DNA of 64,000 nucleotides from Photobacterium damselae (GTDB lineage: Bacteria; Pseudomonadota; Gammaproteobacteria; Enterobacterales; Vibrionaceae): assembly GCF_003026815.1 (NCBI RefSeq), contig NZ_PYOG01000023.1, forward strand, positions 1 to 64,000, given 5' to 3'. Below the pieces are notes generated by a model. The model was not told the DNA's origin and made no database searches. It saw nothing but the letters and a program-made list of their open reading frames with translations. Below, piece by piece: positions 17,076-26,475 of this stretch. Every line of letters begins with the position of its first letter. Within the stretch, counting starts at the first letter, position 1. The translations under genes were made by a program, and so were the position numbers.

Positions 17076-18107
17076 TTATTGAGGAAAACGCCAAAAGAAT
17101 TCTACTGAGCCATTACTGTGTGTAGTATCCATCGATTGTTTGAACTCTTTAGTATGCGTCGCTAAGCTCAGTGTAATCCCCCAAGTTGGTCGATAAAATA
17201 CTCCCCCTAATACCACCGATGCTTGCCAAGGTTCTAAATGAGCGGGATAGGTTTCATCTGGTCGTTTTCCTTCAATTGTAATGTCATTAAATTTATAACG
17301 ACCCTCAATACCAGTAAAAAGGAAATAACCGCTACGGCTTGCACTCAAAGCACTGACATCAACAAATTCTCCTGGGGTAAACCCAATGGCACCTAAACTT
17401 TTGGTGAGGTCTTGCCCCCAGCGTAACGTTATCCCTGCGGCTAAATCACTTTGATCATTACCGATACTTGCTCTTGCTAGACTTGCGACGTCCCATTGTG
17501 AGTGTAAAAAATCAGATATGGGAGAGGAGTAGAGCGTATTGTGCTGCTGGTAGCTAAAGTTAGCAATCCACTGATTTTTAATTTGGTTGTTCCAACCATT
17601 AGGGTTATCGGATCCTATCCAATCATGAATTGTTTTTTGTGTGTGTTTAGCCAGAGCTCGGGGACCAACGGTGCCTAAACGAAGTTGGTATTTTTGTGTA
17701 AGGTTTGGTTGATAACGATTAATACCTAGATCAACAAAAAGTAATCCTGCATAAGGTCGTTCATTGATAACTGGCTGTTGTGATTCAATGTCACTAGGCG
17801 TCCACATTTGTTGACCAATACGCCAGTTCCAACTTAAAGTTTGTTCTACATCGGATGAAAAAAGTTGTCCGGCTATCCGATATGGCCATGGAGATGATAG
17901 AGCTAAATTGTTAACTCGTTCTGAATGGTATTCAAGAAAAAGACCGTTTGAATAATTTTTATCTGTACCTAATATGCCATCATTATCAATACTTACCGAC
18001 CATGTAGAGCTATTAAAGTCAGTGCTGGTATGCCCTGATGTCGGTAAAATAATAGTGACAGGAAGCGCTAACATAATGGTTCTCGCAATTGTTTTGTCTA
18101 CAGGCAT
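17076..18107 (-). CDS. lpxR: LpxR-family lipid A deacylase (outer membrane beta-barrel)
   Basis: LpxR removes the 3'-linked acyloxyacyl chain of lipid A at the outer membrane. The 343-residue product has a signal peptide (TIMLALPVTIILPTSGHTS) and the family opening WSVSIDNDGILGTDKNYSNG. That opening holds the Asn-Asp pair and the Ser that form part of the LpxR active site. The later region THDWIG-like (KTIHDWIGSDNPNGWNNQ) holds the His. Many alternating beta strands and a terminal aromatic residue region (VEFFWRFPQ) fit a 12-strand barrel. The ATG at 18107 is preferred over the GTG one codon upstream. It has no operon partner. Deacylase activity is inferred from family. Confidence 0.85.
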   Translation of the reverse strand: MPVDKTIARTIMLALPVTIILPTSGHTSTDFNSSTWSVSIDNDGILGTDKNYSNGLFLEYHSERVNNLALSSPWPYRIAGQLFSSDVEQTLSWNWRIGQQMWTPSDIESQQPVINERPYAGLLFVDLGINRYQPNLTQKYQLRLGTVGPRALAKHTQKTIHDWIGSDNPNGWNNQIKNQWIANFSYQQHNTLYSSPISDFLHSQWDVASLARASIGNDQSDLAAGITLRWGQDLTKSLGAIGFTPGEFVDVSALSASRSGYFLFTGIEGRYKFNDITIEGKRPDETYPAHLEPWQASVVLGGVFYRPTWGITLSLATHTKEFKQSMDTTHSNGSVEFFWRFPQ

Positions 18108-18258
18108 CACGCTTCTCGCTTTTATTTATAACCAGAACAGAGTATATCTAACTAATCTATAAATGAGTTTTAGTCTCTATGTCAGAATTTGACCAATTGG
18201 ATCATGATGTTAATGGGATCAATAATAGTGAAAGATAGCGACAGAGAGGGAGAGTTCT

Positions 18259-19113
18259 ATGGTTAAGCGTCATCCTAATAGTTCATCACTCGTCACAGTG
18301 GAGTGGTTAAAACAACATATTACGGATCAAAATCTTGTGGTATTAGATGCCAGTTGGTTTATGCCAAACACCGGACGTAATGGTGAGCAGGAATGGCTGC
18401 AACAGCGTATCCCAGGAGCTCGGTTTTTTGATTTTGACCAGAAAATAGCTGCACCAAATACTGAATTTCCTCATATGCTGCCAACAGTAGAGCAGTTTGC
18501 ACAAGAAGTGGGAAAATTAGGGATTAATAACCATTCACATATTGTTGTGTATGACTCACATGGGATTTTTTCATCTCCGCGTGTTTGGTGGATGTTCAAG
18601 GTCATGGGTCATGATAGTGTGTCTGTTTTAGACGGGGGATTACCTGCTTGGATTGAGGCCGGCTATGAACTTGAAACAGACGCTCCTCAGCCTGTCGTGG
18701 AAAAGATATTTAATGCCCAGTATCAGAACAACTGGGTTATTGATGCTGATAATTTGTATGCCAAGCTAAATAACTCTAATGTCTCTGTTATTGATGCTCG
18801 TCCAGCCGATCGATTTTATGCTTTAGTTGCAGAGCCAAGAGCTGGTGTTCGCAGTGGTCATATGCCAAATGCCAAAAGTCTTCCTTTCCCTGAATTACTT
18901 AACTGTGGTCGTATGCTTCCTGCAAGTGAGTTGTCTGCACGCTTTTCTGCACTTGTCGCAGCGGATCAGCAATTAATTTTTAGCTGTGGGTCCGGTGTTA
19001 CTGCTTGTATTTTGGCTTTAGCTGCAGATTTGGCTGGGTATGAAAATTTGACAGTTTATGATGGTTCATGGAGTGAATGGGGAGCCGTGGAGAAATACCC
19101 AGTAGTGAATTAA
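18259..19113 (+). CDS. sseA: 3-mercaptopyruvate sulfurtransferase (two rhodanese domains)
   Basis: The enzyme transfers sulfur from mercaptopyruvate (or thiosulfate) to an acceptor through a persulfide on the active cysteine. The 284-residue product has an inactive N-terminal rhodanese domain (about 10-125, IVVYDSHGIFSSPRVWWMFK) and a C-terminal domain (about 155-280) with the active loop CGSGVTACILALA. CGSGVTA is typical of mercaptopyruvate enzymes, whereas thiosulfate enzymes carry CRKGVT. Conserved signatures are VLDGGLPAWIEAG and the C-terminal YDGSWSEWG. No signal peptide, so it is cytoplasmic. It is monocistronic with a shared terminator downstream. Confidence 0.92.
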   Translation: MVKRHPNSSSLVTVEWLKQHITDQNLVVLDASWFMPNTGRNGEQEWLQQRIPGARFFDFDQKIAAPNTEFPHMLPTVEQFAQEVGKLGINNHSHIVVYDSHGIFSSPRVWWMFKVMGHDSVSVLDGGLPAWIEAGYELETDAPQPVVEKIFNAQYQNNWVIDADNLYAKLNNSNVSVIDARPADRFYALVAEPRAGVRSGHMPNAKSLPFPELLNCGRMLPASELSARFSALVAADQQLIFSCGSGVTACILALAADLAGYENLTVYDGSWSEWGAVEKYPVVN

Positions 19114-19140
19114 AGTCTAAATTAGCTGAAAACAAACAGT

Positions 19141-19191
19141 AACGCTCCTGTATCTTTAAATCATGTAGTTATATTAGGATACAGGAGCGTT
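19141..19191. terminator. bidirectional terminator
   Basis: AACGCTCCTGTATC pairs exactly with GATACAGGAGCGTT around a 23-base loop, between two convergent genes (sseA and the GGDEF gene). Confidence 0.75.
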
Positions 19192-19206
19192 ATTGGTTTA
19201 TTTGTA

Positions 19207-20076
19207 TTAGCGCATCGATATTTTTTTCTTCGATTTATCAAGGTACATTGCGCTATCAGCTTGGACTAATATTGAGTCAGGATCACTTAAGTTTCCTTGA
19301 TGATAAGGGGCAAGACCCACACTTAAATTGATTGAGTAATATTGGCACAACTCTTCAGTCTGTTGATATAAGGTATCAATCCAGTCGCGAATATGTTTTT
19401 CATCATCCGTTGGAAATAGAACAACAAACTCATCACCACCAATTCGATAATAATGGCTTCCTATTGGTGCTGTTTTAACGAGTATCTTCGCTATTTGAAC
19501 TAATACATGATCTCCTGATTTATGTCCCATCATGTCGTTAACTTGCTTGAAGTTATCGATATCGATATAGGCTAACATGCCTTTTTCATGCTTTAGTACT
19601 AATTGATCAAAACGACGAAACAGAGCGCGGCGGTTACCAAGAAGGGTCAAATCATCTTGAAGCGCTTGCTTGCTTAATTCCCCTTCTAATTGTTTGGCTT
19701 TGTTTATCTGAATATTCAATTTTTTGATCAGGCTATGGCGCTGATGTAATAGCTTAATAAGACAAAAGCAGATCATAAAAACACCTAGGTGAACAAAAAC
19801 CGTATCAGTATTTTTAAGTACTGGATGCTCTCGAAGTTCGGGAACTTGATTTAGTATTTCAATAGCGACGCCGAAACCGTACAAAATGAGGGCTAAAATC
19901 AATGGAAGCTTCATGGCCTTACCGAAATCTTCCAGTAATAGCATGATAATTAAGACCAATGTGAGTATGGATGTTACGACGCTTAATGTTCCACTAGAAA
20001 TAAAGAATGCCGCAACTAGAATGCTGATACAGACAATAGATATTAAGCGTGTAGAGAGTTGAGAGAGTGTACCCAT
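19207..20076 (-). CDS. membrane GGDEF diguanylate cyclase
   Basis: The protein should make cyclic di-GMP from two GTP. The N-terminal 125 residues hold four or five hydrophobic helices with no obvious sensor domain. A short helix/coil linker (KLNIQINKAKQLEGELSKQ) leads to the GGDEF domain at about 140-285. The active site RIGGDEFVVLFP is intact, as is DIDNFKQVNDMMGHKSGD. The position of the allosteric inhibitory RxxD motif reads PIGS, so product inhibition through that site is unlikely. There is no EAL domain. Total length is 289 residues. It lies alone and convergent to sseA. Confidence 0.9.
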   Translation of the reverse strand: MGTLSQLSTRLISIVCISILVAAFFISSGTLSVVTSILTLVLIIMLLLEDFGKAMKLPLILALILYGFGVAIEILNQVPELREHPVLKNTDTVFVHLGVFMICFCLIKLLHQRHSLIKKLNIQINKAKQLEGELSKQALQDDLTLLGNRRALFRRFDQLVLKHEKGMLAYIDIDNFKQVNDMMGHKSGDHVLVQIAKILVKTAPIGSHYYRIGGDEFVVLFPTDDEKHIRDWIDTLYQQTEELCQYYSINLSVGLAPYHQGNLSDPDSILVQADSAMYLDKSKKKISMR

Positions 20077-20567
20077 ATTATTATGTGTTTATGTTTATAT
20101 TGAGCATATGGTTGCAAACTGACACCGGTTTAGCAATCTATTGATACTAGATATGAGAGAAAATACAGTATATTGACCTGTTTTTTATAAAGTTGTGATG
20201 AATGGATCGAATAATAGTTAAGTAAAATCACTGCATAAATGTGTTATTTAACTATTTTTTATGTCTTATTCTGCAAACTAATAAATATTCAATAACGGAC
20301 GCTACATAAAATCAGTAAAAAATAGAGTTGAGTCATAACAACCTGTATTTATTATACTAATATTGAATTATCAGTTATCTAAGTCATAAAAACTGATCAA
20401 CAACGATTTCATAAATGGAAACATTGATTGTTGGCACAATTGGCATAGATATCTTTGAGTTACAAAAAAGGATCTATATACTCGGTTAACAATGCTGTAA
20501 CAGTTACATTCAACGCACAGGCCGCAATGAATGTTTAGCAAGGAATGAATACTTAGAGGTTGGATAT
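20077..20567. other. 490-bp divergent intergenic region
   Basis: It separates the GGDEF gene from ravA and must hold both promoters. It is AT-rich, with several TATAAT-like stretches (for instance near 20357). A TGGCAC at 20432 looks like half of a sigma-54 promoter but its partner is at the wrong distance. I see no gene, RNA or repeat. Confidence 0.6.
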
Positions 20568-22220
20568 ATGTTTTCTATGGCAAATCGAACAACAACAAAT
20601 AATGCCCTGATATCAGAACGCATCCAAAAATTAATTAAGGGACTGTCAAATGGCGTTTATGAACGAGAAGAGACTATCAAACTCTGTATGCTTGCAGCGT
20701 TAGCAGGAGAGAGTGTTTTCTTATTAGGCCCCCCTGGTATCGCAAAAAGCTTAATTGCCAAACGATTGATTCAAGCTTTTGATAATAGCCATTTCTTCGA
20801 TTATTTAATGACTCGATTTTCAACGCCAGAAGAGGTCTTTGGTCCATTATCGATTCAAGAACTTAAAGATAACGGTAAGTATGTACGATTAACTGAGGGT
20901 TACTTGCCAACAGCCCAAGTGGTTTTCTTAGATGAGATCTGGAAAGCGGGCCCTGCAATTTTAAACACCCTGCTTACGGTAGTGAATGAGAAAACCTTTA
21001 AGAACGGACAAGATGTATTGCCTGTTCCAATGCGACTACTGATCACCGCTTCTAACGAATTGCCAGATGCAGACAGTGGTCTAGATGCTCTCTATGACCG
21101 AATGTTAGTGCGTGTATTCGTTAATCGTATTCAAGAAAAACAGAATTTTAAAGCGATGTTGATGGGGGATGGGCCTTCGTTGCAAGAGCTGGATCCAAAA
21201 CTTGCCATTACCGATGAAGAATATACATCATGGCAAGAGCAAATTGATGATGTTGTGTTAACGGATGAGATATTTGAGAGTATCTACTACATCAAAACTC
21301 AGATAGAAAAGCATTGCGATAGTGATGAGATGTCGCTGGCTGATAACGAATTGTATGTGTCTGACCGTCGTTGGAAAAAATCGATTCGTTTACTTAAAGC
21401 CAGTGCGTTCTTTAATGGTCGTCATGAAGTTAATCCTCTTGATCTATTGTTACTGCAAGATTGTTTATGGAGCAGTCCTGAATCGAGAAATGTGATTAAC
21501 CAAATTATGGCGGAGTTTGCGACAAAAAAAGCATTTAACCAAGTTGCCGTTACCCAAGACGCGAATGAAGCTCAAACCATTATCAATTCTGTTAACGGTG
21601 ATGTTGCCCAACAACTCGCGATTAAGTTTACCCGTGAATCCACTTTGCGCAAAGAGTGGTTTAAGTACAATTTTGCTACCGCCAAACGATTTAATATTAA
21701 TAACAATCCGCGCATGATCAAACTAGTGATGTTAGAGCCTAATCCATCTGTATCAGAACAAGAGCCTGGTGACAGTCGCTGGGTTTATGTTGATGGTGAA
21801 GAGTTTGATAAGAAGATCCGAACTGGACAGTGTGATGTGTATGGCTATGTAAACAAAAACACTCATTTATGTCGTCTACAGTTTGAGATTGATGCGGAGC
21901 AACGCTTAGTTATTAAAGATATTGCAAATCGCTCAGTTCTAGTCGGGATTGCAGGTACAAAAGGGTTAACTGCAACTCAGCATCAAGAATGGTTAACTAA
22001 GGTTGAGAGTGCAACAGCAAAACTGGTTGATGCTGACCATAATATTAAAAAGTCCCGAGCCAGTTTCCATGGTGCTTTACCGCACAACTTCATTAATATC
22101 TCAGTTCCAGCTTTAATTGAGCAAAGTTTGAATGATTCGGTTGAATCAGTGAACGAACTTAAGTTGAGTATTGAGAAAAATGCATTTCGTATCAATCAGC
22201 TTTCAGAGTATTTCTCTTGA
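20568..22220 (+). CDS. ravA: MoxR-family AAA+ ATPase RavA
   Basis: RavA is an AAA+ chaperone-like ATPase that works with ViaA; in E. coli it binds the lysine decarboxylase LdcI and helps assemble respiratory complexes. The 550-residue product has Walker A GPPGIAKS (about 50), Walker B VVFLDEIWKAGPAILNTLL (about 118), the sensor ITASNELPDADSGLDALYDR and the C-terminal triple-helical plus LARA-type extension. ATG 20568 stands after AGAGG. The gene is followed 28 bases later by viaA, the standard operon. No ldcI is visible in the window. Confidence 0.95.
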   Translation: MFSMANRTTTNNALISERIQKLIKGLSNGVYEREETIKLCMLAALAGESVFLLGPPGIAKSLIAKRLIQAFDNSHFFDYLMTRFSTPEEVFGPLSIQELKDNGKYVRLTEGYLPTAQVVFLDEIWKAGPAILNTLLTVVNEKTFKNGQDVLPVPMRLLITASNELPDADSGLDALYDRMLVRVFVNRIQEKQNFKAMLMGDGPSLQELDPKLAITDEEYTSWQEQIDDVVLTDEIFESIYYIKTQIEKHCDSDEMSLADNELYVSDRRWKKSIRLLKASAFFNGRHEVNPLDLLLLQDCLWSSPESRNVINQIMAEFATKKAFNQVAVTQDANEAQTIINSVNGDVAQQLAIKFTRESTLRKEWFKYNFATAKRFNINNNPRMIKLVMLEPNPSVSEQEPGDSRWVYVDGEEFDKKIRTGQCDVYGYVNKNTHLCRLQFEIDAEQRLVIKDIANRSVLVGIAGTKGLTATQHQEWLTKVESATAKLVDADHNIKKSRASFHGALPHNFINISVPALIEQSLNDSVESVNELKLSIEKNAFRINQLSEYFS

Positions 22221-22248
22221 GAATGATGTTATTTGATAAGGAGGGTGC

Positions 22249-23706
22249 ATGCCGTTAACCGAAGGATTGAATCTTGCTTTAATGTTAGCTGAGTCGGGAA
22301 TGATTGACTCGGCGGTTAATGAGATAATGGTACGCCCTCAATTGTTGATGGCAGCAGAGGCCACTCCTGGTATTAAAGCATCCATTCAAAATCAGATGCT
22401 GAAATGGCGAGCTCAGATGACTCGTAACTTATCTAAGGTGAGTATTAGTGAAAATATTCAACAAGAGTTTAAGTTTTACGAACAAGCAAAAGATTGGGAT
22501 GAAGAAACCTTTCTGGCAAAGTCTGGTGATATTGTCAAAAGTCTAGAAGGGCGCTCTAACTTCTATTTTAAAGCCAAGCGTTTGGTTGATGCCGATCATC
22601 ATAAACATAACCCAATGTTTCAACGCTATTTCTGCGATCAATGGTATGAGCATCTTGTTCAAGCACTCAAAGATGTACAAGAGTCTGAGCTAACTGATGC
22701 AAAAGATGAGCTGCTCCGAGATTTATATCAACGCATTGAAACAATGCAGCAAATGAAAGAAGTTGCTGATGAAGGGGATGAAAAGCGGGCTGGTCGACTG
22801 TGGGATATGGCAAAAGCTAAGTTAACCCGCACCGATGTCGATACCATGAAGTCAATTGCAAAGTTTTTGAAAAAGAATCAAGGCCTGCAGGAAATAGCTG
22901 AAAAGTTAGGCCGAATGGCGAGTGAAATTGACGATCCCACTAAAGAGCGCGTTAAGGTCGAAGAGCTCAAGCTGGTGGAAGAACAAAGTGACAATGTCAC
23001 CGATGATATTGTTGGTATTCATGAAAGTGACGATTTAGCAAAGTTGTTACCTAATGAAGCGATGTTTTTGGCATACCCTGAACTAGAAGTGGTATTTTAT
23101 AAACACTTAGTCGATAAACGTTTGATGAATTATCGAGTACGAGGAACTAATCGTAAACTTCGAAAGGTCAAATCATTCAAACGACAATCAAAACAGGTTG
23201 AGCAGGATAAAGGACCATTTATTGTTTGTATTGATGCCTCTGGTTCTATGTCTGGCTTTCCTGAAAACTGTGCGAAAGCGCTAGCTTATGGTTTGATGCA
23301 AATAGCGTTAGCAGACGATCGTGATTGCTTTGTTATTATGTTCTCAACTCAACAAATAACCTATGAATTAACTAAACAAGATGGCTTGAAAGAGATGATT
23401 AATTTTCTTTCATACTCCTTCCACGGGGGTACAGATTTAGCTCCAGTGTTAGATCAATCAATTGATCTTATGGGAAGTGAGAAGTATAAAAATGCAGATT
23501 TGGTTGTTCTTTCTGATTTTATCGCCCCATCTCAGCCTGAAGAAATGCAAAAACGGGTTGCTAAACTCAAAGAGCAGAGAAACCGTTTTCATGCCGTGAG
23601 CCTGTCAAAGTATGGCAATCCAGAGTTGCTGGAAATGTTTGACTTTTGCTGGTCGTATCATCCATCAACGTTTAGTCAATTTGGCAAACTGTTTCGTTGG
23701 AAGTAA
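22249..23706 (+). CDS. viaA: VWA-domain partner of RavA, ViaA
   Basis: ViaA carries a von Willebrand A domain and stimulates RavA; the pair associates with Fe-S and respiratory complex assembly in enterobacteria. The 485-residue product has a helical N-terminal half and a C-terminal VWA domain from about residue 320. The MIDAS motif is intact (CIDASGSMSGFPE, then HGGTDLAPVL and VVLSDFIAP). A strong ribosome site AAGGAGG precedes the ATG. A MITE-like repeat begins six bases after the stop. Confidence 0.95.
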   Translation: MPLTEGLNLALMLAESGMIDSAVNEIMVRPQLLMAAEATPGIKASIQNQMLKWRAQMTRNLSKVSISENIQQEFKFYEQAKDWDEETFLAKSGDIVKSLEGRSNFYFKAKRLVDADHHKHNPMFQRYFCDQWYEHLVQALKDVQESELTDAKDELLRDLYQRIETMQQMKEVADEGDEKRAGRLWDMAKAKLTRTDVDTMKSIAKFLKKNQGLQEIAEKLGRMASEIDDPTKERVKVEELKLVEEQSDNVTDDIVGIHESDDLAKLLPNEAMFLAYPELEVVFYKHLVDKRLMNYRVRGTNRKLRKVKSFKRQSKQVEQDKGPFIVCIDASGSMSGFPENCAKALAYGLMQIALADDRDCFVIMFSTQQITYELTKQDGLKEMINFLSYSFHGGTDLAPVLDQSIDLMGSEKYKNADLVVLSDFIAPSQPEEMQKRVAKLKEQRNRFHAVSLSKYGNPELLEMFDFCWSYHPSTFSQFGKLFRWK

Positions 23707-23711
23707 TATTG

Positions 23712-23978
23712 TATACCCAAGTGACTTCAAGCTGCAGGATTCAGAGCGTTGTCACTGATTCAAGTTCAAGACAAACAATGCAGTGTAATAGCTCGCTATT
23801 TCCAAATTGTTTGACGATGAAATTGTGTCTGTGACACGCTCCCAAAGGGCGAGTTAATTTGCTTCACATACTGCGTTAATGATTTTTAATTTAGAGCCAC
23901 TAGATCTTCAAATCGTTGCCTTGCCTGTAAACCAAATTATTCTCGCTGAACCTCGCATCTTGAGGTTACTTGGGTATA
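23712..23978. repeat. MITE-like non-coding repeat with terminal inverted repeats
   Basis: The element of about 267 bases begins TATACCCAAGTGACTTCAAG and ends in the near-exact inverse, CTTGAGGTTACTTGGGTATA (16-18 of 20 positions match). It has no open frame. Sequences with these ends are dispersed in Vibrio genomes as I remember, and the structure fits a miniature transposable element. It sits between the viaA stop and a terminator, so it may affect the 3' end of the ravA-viaA message. Confidence 0.75.
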
Positions 23979-23996
23979 GTTCTTATCATAATTTTA

Positions 23997-24033
23997 TCCA
24001 AAGCCCCTAGAAGTTAGCTCTAAGGGCTTTGGA
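23997..24033. terminator. terminator between viaA and the glutamate-receptor-like gene
   Basis: TCCAAAGCCC pairs with GGGCTTTGGA around a 16-base loop. Convergent genes flank it, so it may work in both directions, although the T tracts are weak. Confidence 0.65.
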
Positions 24034-24053
24034 CATCAAATTTTAGATGCTTA

Positions 24054-25148
24054 TTAATGGGCAAAATACTTTAATAAAGCCTGCCTCCATTCATTACTCT
24101 GCCTAAACTCTAACAACGCTCGATTGATCTCTTCTTCATATGGGCTATTTTCTTCAAGAGCAAAGCCATAGTTTTGTTTTTCAAACTGGTAAGGTAAGAC
24201 AATTAGAGACTCAAATTGACCTCGTTCTTTTGCTATTTTGATCTGGTATTTTAAAATGGCATCATCGCCAACAACGGCATCGACTTCTTTATGATCCAGA
24301 GCGGTTAGATAGTCTTCAACAGTTGGGTAAGTTGTGTGAACAATACTGTGATTGGTTAAAAATAACGATGAGGTAGAGGCTTGTTTTGCCCCTGTTGAAA
24401 CATTAGCAAGATCGTTTGGGCTTTTTATATCGCTATTGATAAGCCCTAAAGTGAATGTACTGGTAAGAACTGCGGTAATACTGGCAATAAACAGCGTAGT
24501 TGCAACAGCCAGTAACACCGTAATGACTCGCCCTGTTAATGTTTTAAACTCATAGTAATTAAATGGACCTTTCGTGATAAACAGTAAGCCAAGTATAAAG
24601 CCTTCTACTAATTGAGAGCGGGTTGATTTCATTGAATAGAGCTTGTCATTCACTTTATGTTCTAGCAAATAGTAAATACCTCCTACAAAACAGGCGCAAG
24701 CAAAGACAAATCCTAATACCATGAGTAGCCTGGTATTTGTAAAAATAGAAACAATGGATTGCCAGTATCCTTGCTTTTTTACCGCTATGGCGAGATGGGT
24801 TTCATAAAAGGAATGTGAGAAATCAATTACTCGTTCGCGCTCTGGGGTAATTGAGATACAAGAAACACCCACATTAGCTTTACCTGTTTCAACTGCGGTT
24901 AACAGCTCTTTTAGGCTGTGTTGTTCGAACTGATATTCAATGTTTAACGTTTCGGCTATTCGTTGCCACAGTAATATGCTTAATCCCTCATAACTGCCAT
25001 CGGGTTGATGTATCACAAAAGGGGGGCAGTGATAGGTTGCAATAACTAATTTATCTTGGCTGTAGGTTTTAGTAGGAAAAATAATCAACACGAACACAGC
25101 AAGAATAACAAGATATAAGATCCTTTTATGATGTTGAACTGTTGCCAT
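24054..25148 (-). CDS. prokaryotic ionotropic-glutamate-receptor-like membrane protein
   Basis: A 364-residue protein with the order of ionotropic glutamate receptors: signal peptide (about 1-30), first lobe of a periplasmic solute-binding domain (32-130, LVIATYHCPPFVI, then ISITPERERVIDFSHSFYET), TM1 (about 138-163), a pore-like loop (about 180-203), a second TM (about 205-232, with FIASITAVLTSTFT, similar to the SYTANLAAF motif) and the second binding lobe (240-360). The pore loop reads FITKGPFNYYEF and lacks the TVGYGD-type potassium filter of GluR0. It may be an amino-acid-gated channel of other selectivity or a non-conducting sensor. AGGGG precedes the ATG. No partner gene is adjacent. 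Confidence 0.8.
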   Translation of the reverse strand: MATVQHHKRILYLVILAVFVLIIFPTKTYSQDKLVIATYHCPPFVIHQPDGSYEGLSILLWQRIAETLNIEYQFEQHSLKELLTAVETGKANVGVSCISITPERERVIDFSHSFYETHLAIAVKKQGYWQSIVSIFTNTRLLMVLGFVFACACFVGGIYYLLEHKVNDKLYSMKSTRSQLVEGFILGLLFITKGPFNYYEFKTLTGRVITVLLAVATTLFIASITAVLTSTFTLGLINSDIKSPNDLANVSTGAKQASTSSLFLTNHSIVHTTYPTVEDYLTALDHKEVDAVVGDDAILKYQIKIAKERGQFESLIVLPYQFEKQNYGFALEENSPYEEEINRALLEFRQSNEWRQALLKYFAH

Positions 25149-25364
25149 AGCATACCCCTTATGATTTTTATTGGGCGGTATTTCTATAGATAAGTATAAG
25201 ATATAAATAAGACTCTGTTTTTTGTGACAACGTCACTGTGATCTTGCGTAGTTATTAACTCATTAATGGTTTTTATTTAGACAATTACTCATCAAATCGT
25301 GATGTATGACCATTTAGTAGGTAAAATATTAAGATATCTACGGTCATAGGTTTAGGAACCTTTC

Positions 25365-26363
25365 ATGTCATCAAAGAAGCAAACTACACCTAAAAAGGGC
25401 TTACATCCACGTAACCCTCATCGCGCACGTTACGATTTTCCGCAACTAACAAAAGCATTGCCTGAGTTATCGCAATTTGTTGCTAAAAACCCTTATGGTG
25501 ACTTATCGGTAAATTTCTCTGATCCAATGGCTGTAAAAGCTCTTAATAAAGCACTATTAAAGCATTTTTACCAAGTTGACTTTTGGGATATCCCTGACGG
25601 TTTTTTATGTCCACCAATACCGGGACGTGCTGATTATTTGCACTATATAGCCGATCTTTTAGCGGCATCCAATAATGGTAAGATCCCACAAGGAAAGCGT
25701 ATTAAAGGTTTAGATGTTGGGGTTGGAGCAAACTGTGTATATCCAATCGTAGGTCATCGCGTCTATGGTTGGCAATTTGCAGCTGCAGACATTGATCCTA
25801 TTTCAATCAAATCAGCAAAATTTATTGTTGAGAGTAATGCAAGCTTAAAAGGGCAGATTCAACTTCGACTGCAAAAAGATGCTAATTGTATTTATACCAA
25901 TATGATTAAACCGACAGACTTGTTTGATTTTACTATGTGTAATCCGCCGTTTCATAGCTCGTTAGAAGAGGCGACAGCAGGCTCTGAACGCAAGGTACGC
26001 AATCTTGCCGCAAATACTAAAAAGCGTACTGGTATCAAGGTAGATGCAAACAATAATAACTCAAAGCCGGTACTAAATTTTGGTGGACAAAAAGCCGAAT
26101 TATGGTGCCCTGGTGGTGAAGCGGCATTTATCCAACGAATGATAAAACAAAGTGCTGAACATTCGGCTCAGTGTTTGTGGTTTACGACTCTGGTTTCTAA
26201 AAAAGAGACACTTCCGTTGGTTTATCAGGCCTTAAAAGAAATAAAAGCGGCTGATGTTAAAACTATTGAAATGAGCCAAGGGCAAAAAATAACCCGTATT
26301 GTCGCTTGGACATTTTTACCCGAAAAGGCACAGCAAGCATGGGCAAAAGCGCGCTGGGCATAA
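25365..26363 (+). CDS. rlmF: 23S rRNA (adenine1618-N6)-methyltransferase
   Basis: RlmF (YbiN) methylates N6 of A1618 in 23S rRNA using S-adenosylmethionine. The 332-residue product starts with the family signature [16 protein letters not shown]. The SAM site follows ([16 protein letters not shown], about 123), then the N6-methyltransferase motif NPPFHSS (about 198). The family-specific [18 protein letters not shown] and the C-terminal [15 protein letters not shown] are present. Length is near the E. coli protein. It is monocistronic, ending at the ATAAATAC repeat and a terminator. Confidence 0.95.
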   Translation: MSSKKQTTPKKGLHPRNPHRARYDFPQLTKALPELSQFVAKNPYGDLSVNFSDPMAVKALNKALLKHFYQVDFWDIPDGFLCPPIPGRADYLHYIADLLAASNNGKIPQGKRIKGLDVGVGANCVYPIVGHRVYGWQFAAADIDPISIKSAKFIVESNASLKGQIQLRLQKDANCIYTNMIKPTDLFDFTMCNPPFHSSLEEATAGSERKVRNLAANTKKRTGIKVDANNNNSKPVLNFGGQKAELWCPGGEAAFIQRMIKQSAEHSAQCLWFTTLVSKKETLPLVYQALKEIKAADVKTIEMSQGQKITRIVAWTFLPEKAQQAWAKARWA

Positions 26364-26392
26364 ACATTCGCGTACTCTAGAATTTATAAAAG

Positions 26393-26432
26393 ATAAATAC
26401 ATAAATACATAAATACATAAATACATAAATAC
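26393..26432 (+). repeat. octanucleotide tandem repeat (ATAAATAC)5
   Basis: Five perfect copies of ATAAATAC lie between the rlmF stop and its terminator. They are non-coding and probably prone to slippage. Confidence 0.97.
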
Positions 26433-26463
26433 AAAAGGGGCCTCAATTGGCCCCTTTGTTTTC
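26433..26463. terminator. bidirectional terminator after rlmF
   Basis: AAAAGGGGCC pairs with GGCCCCTTT through a TCAATT loop and is followed by GTTTT. It can also stop the convergent lipoprotein gene. Confidence 0.85.
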
Positions 26464-26475
26464 AGTAAGTCAGCT

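Noticed and set aside
20432..20446. TGGCAC followed by GGCAT, looking like a sigma-54 promoter upstream of ravA
   Set aside because: Only 8 bases separate GG and GC; sigma-54 promoters need 10.
26393..26432. CRISPR-like repeat
   Set aside because: The copies are contiguous octamers without spacers.
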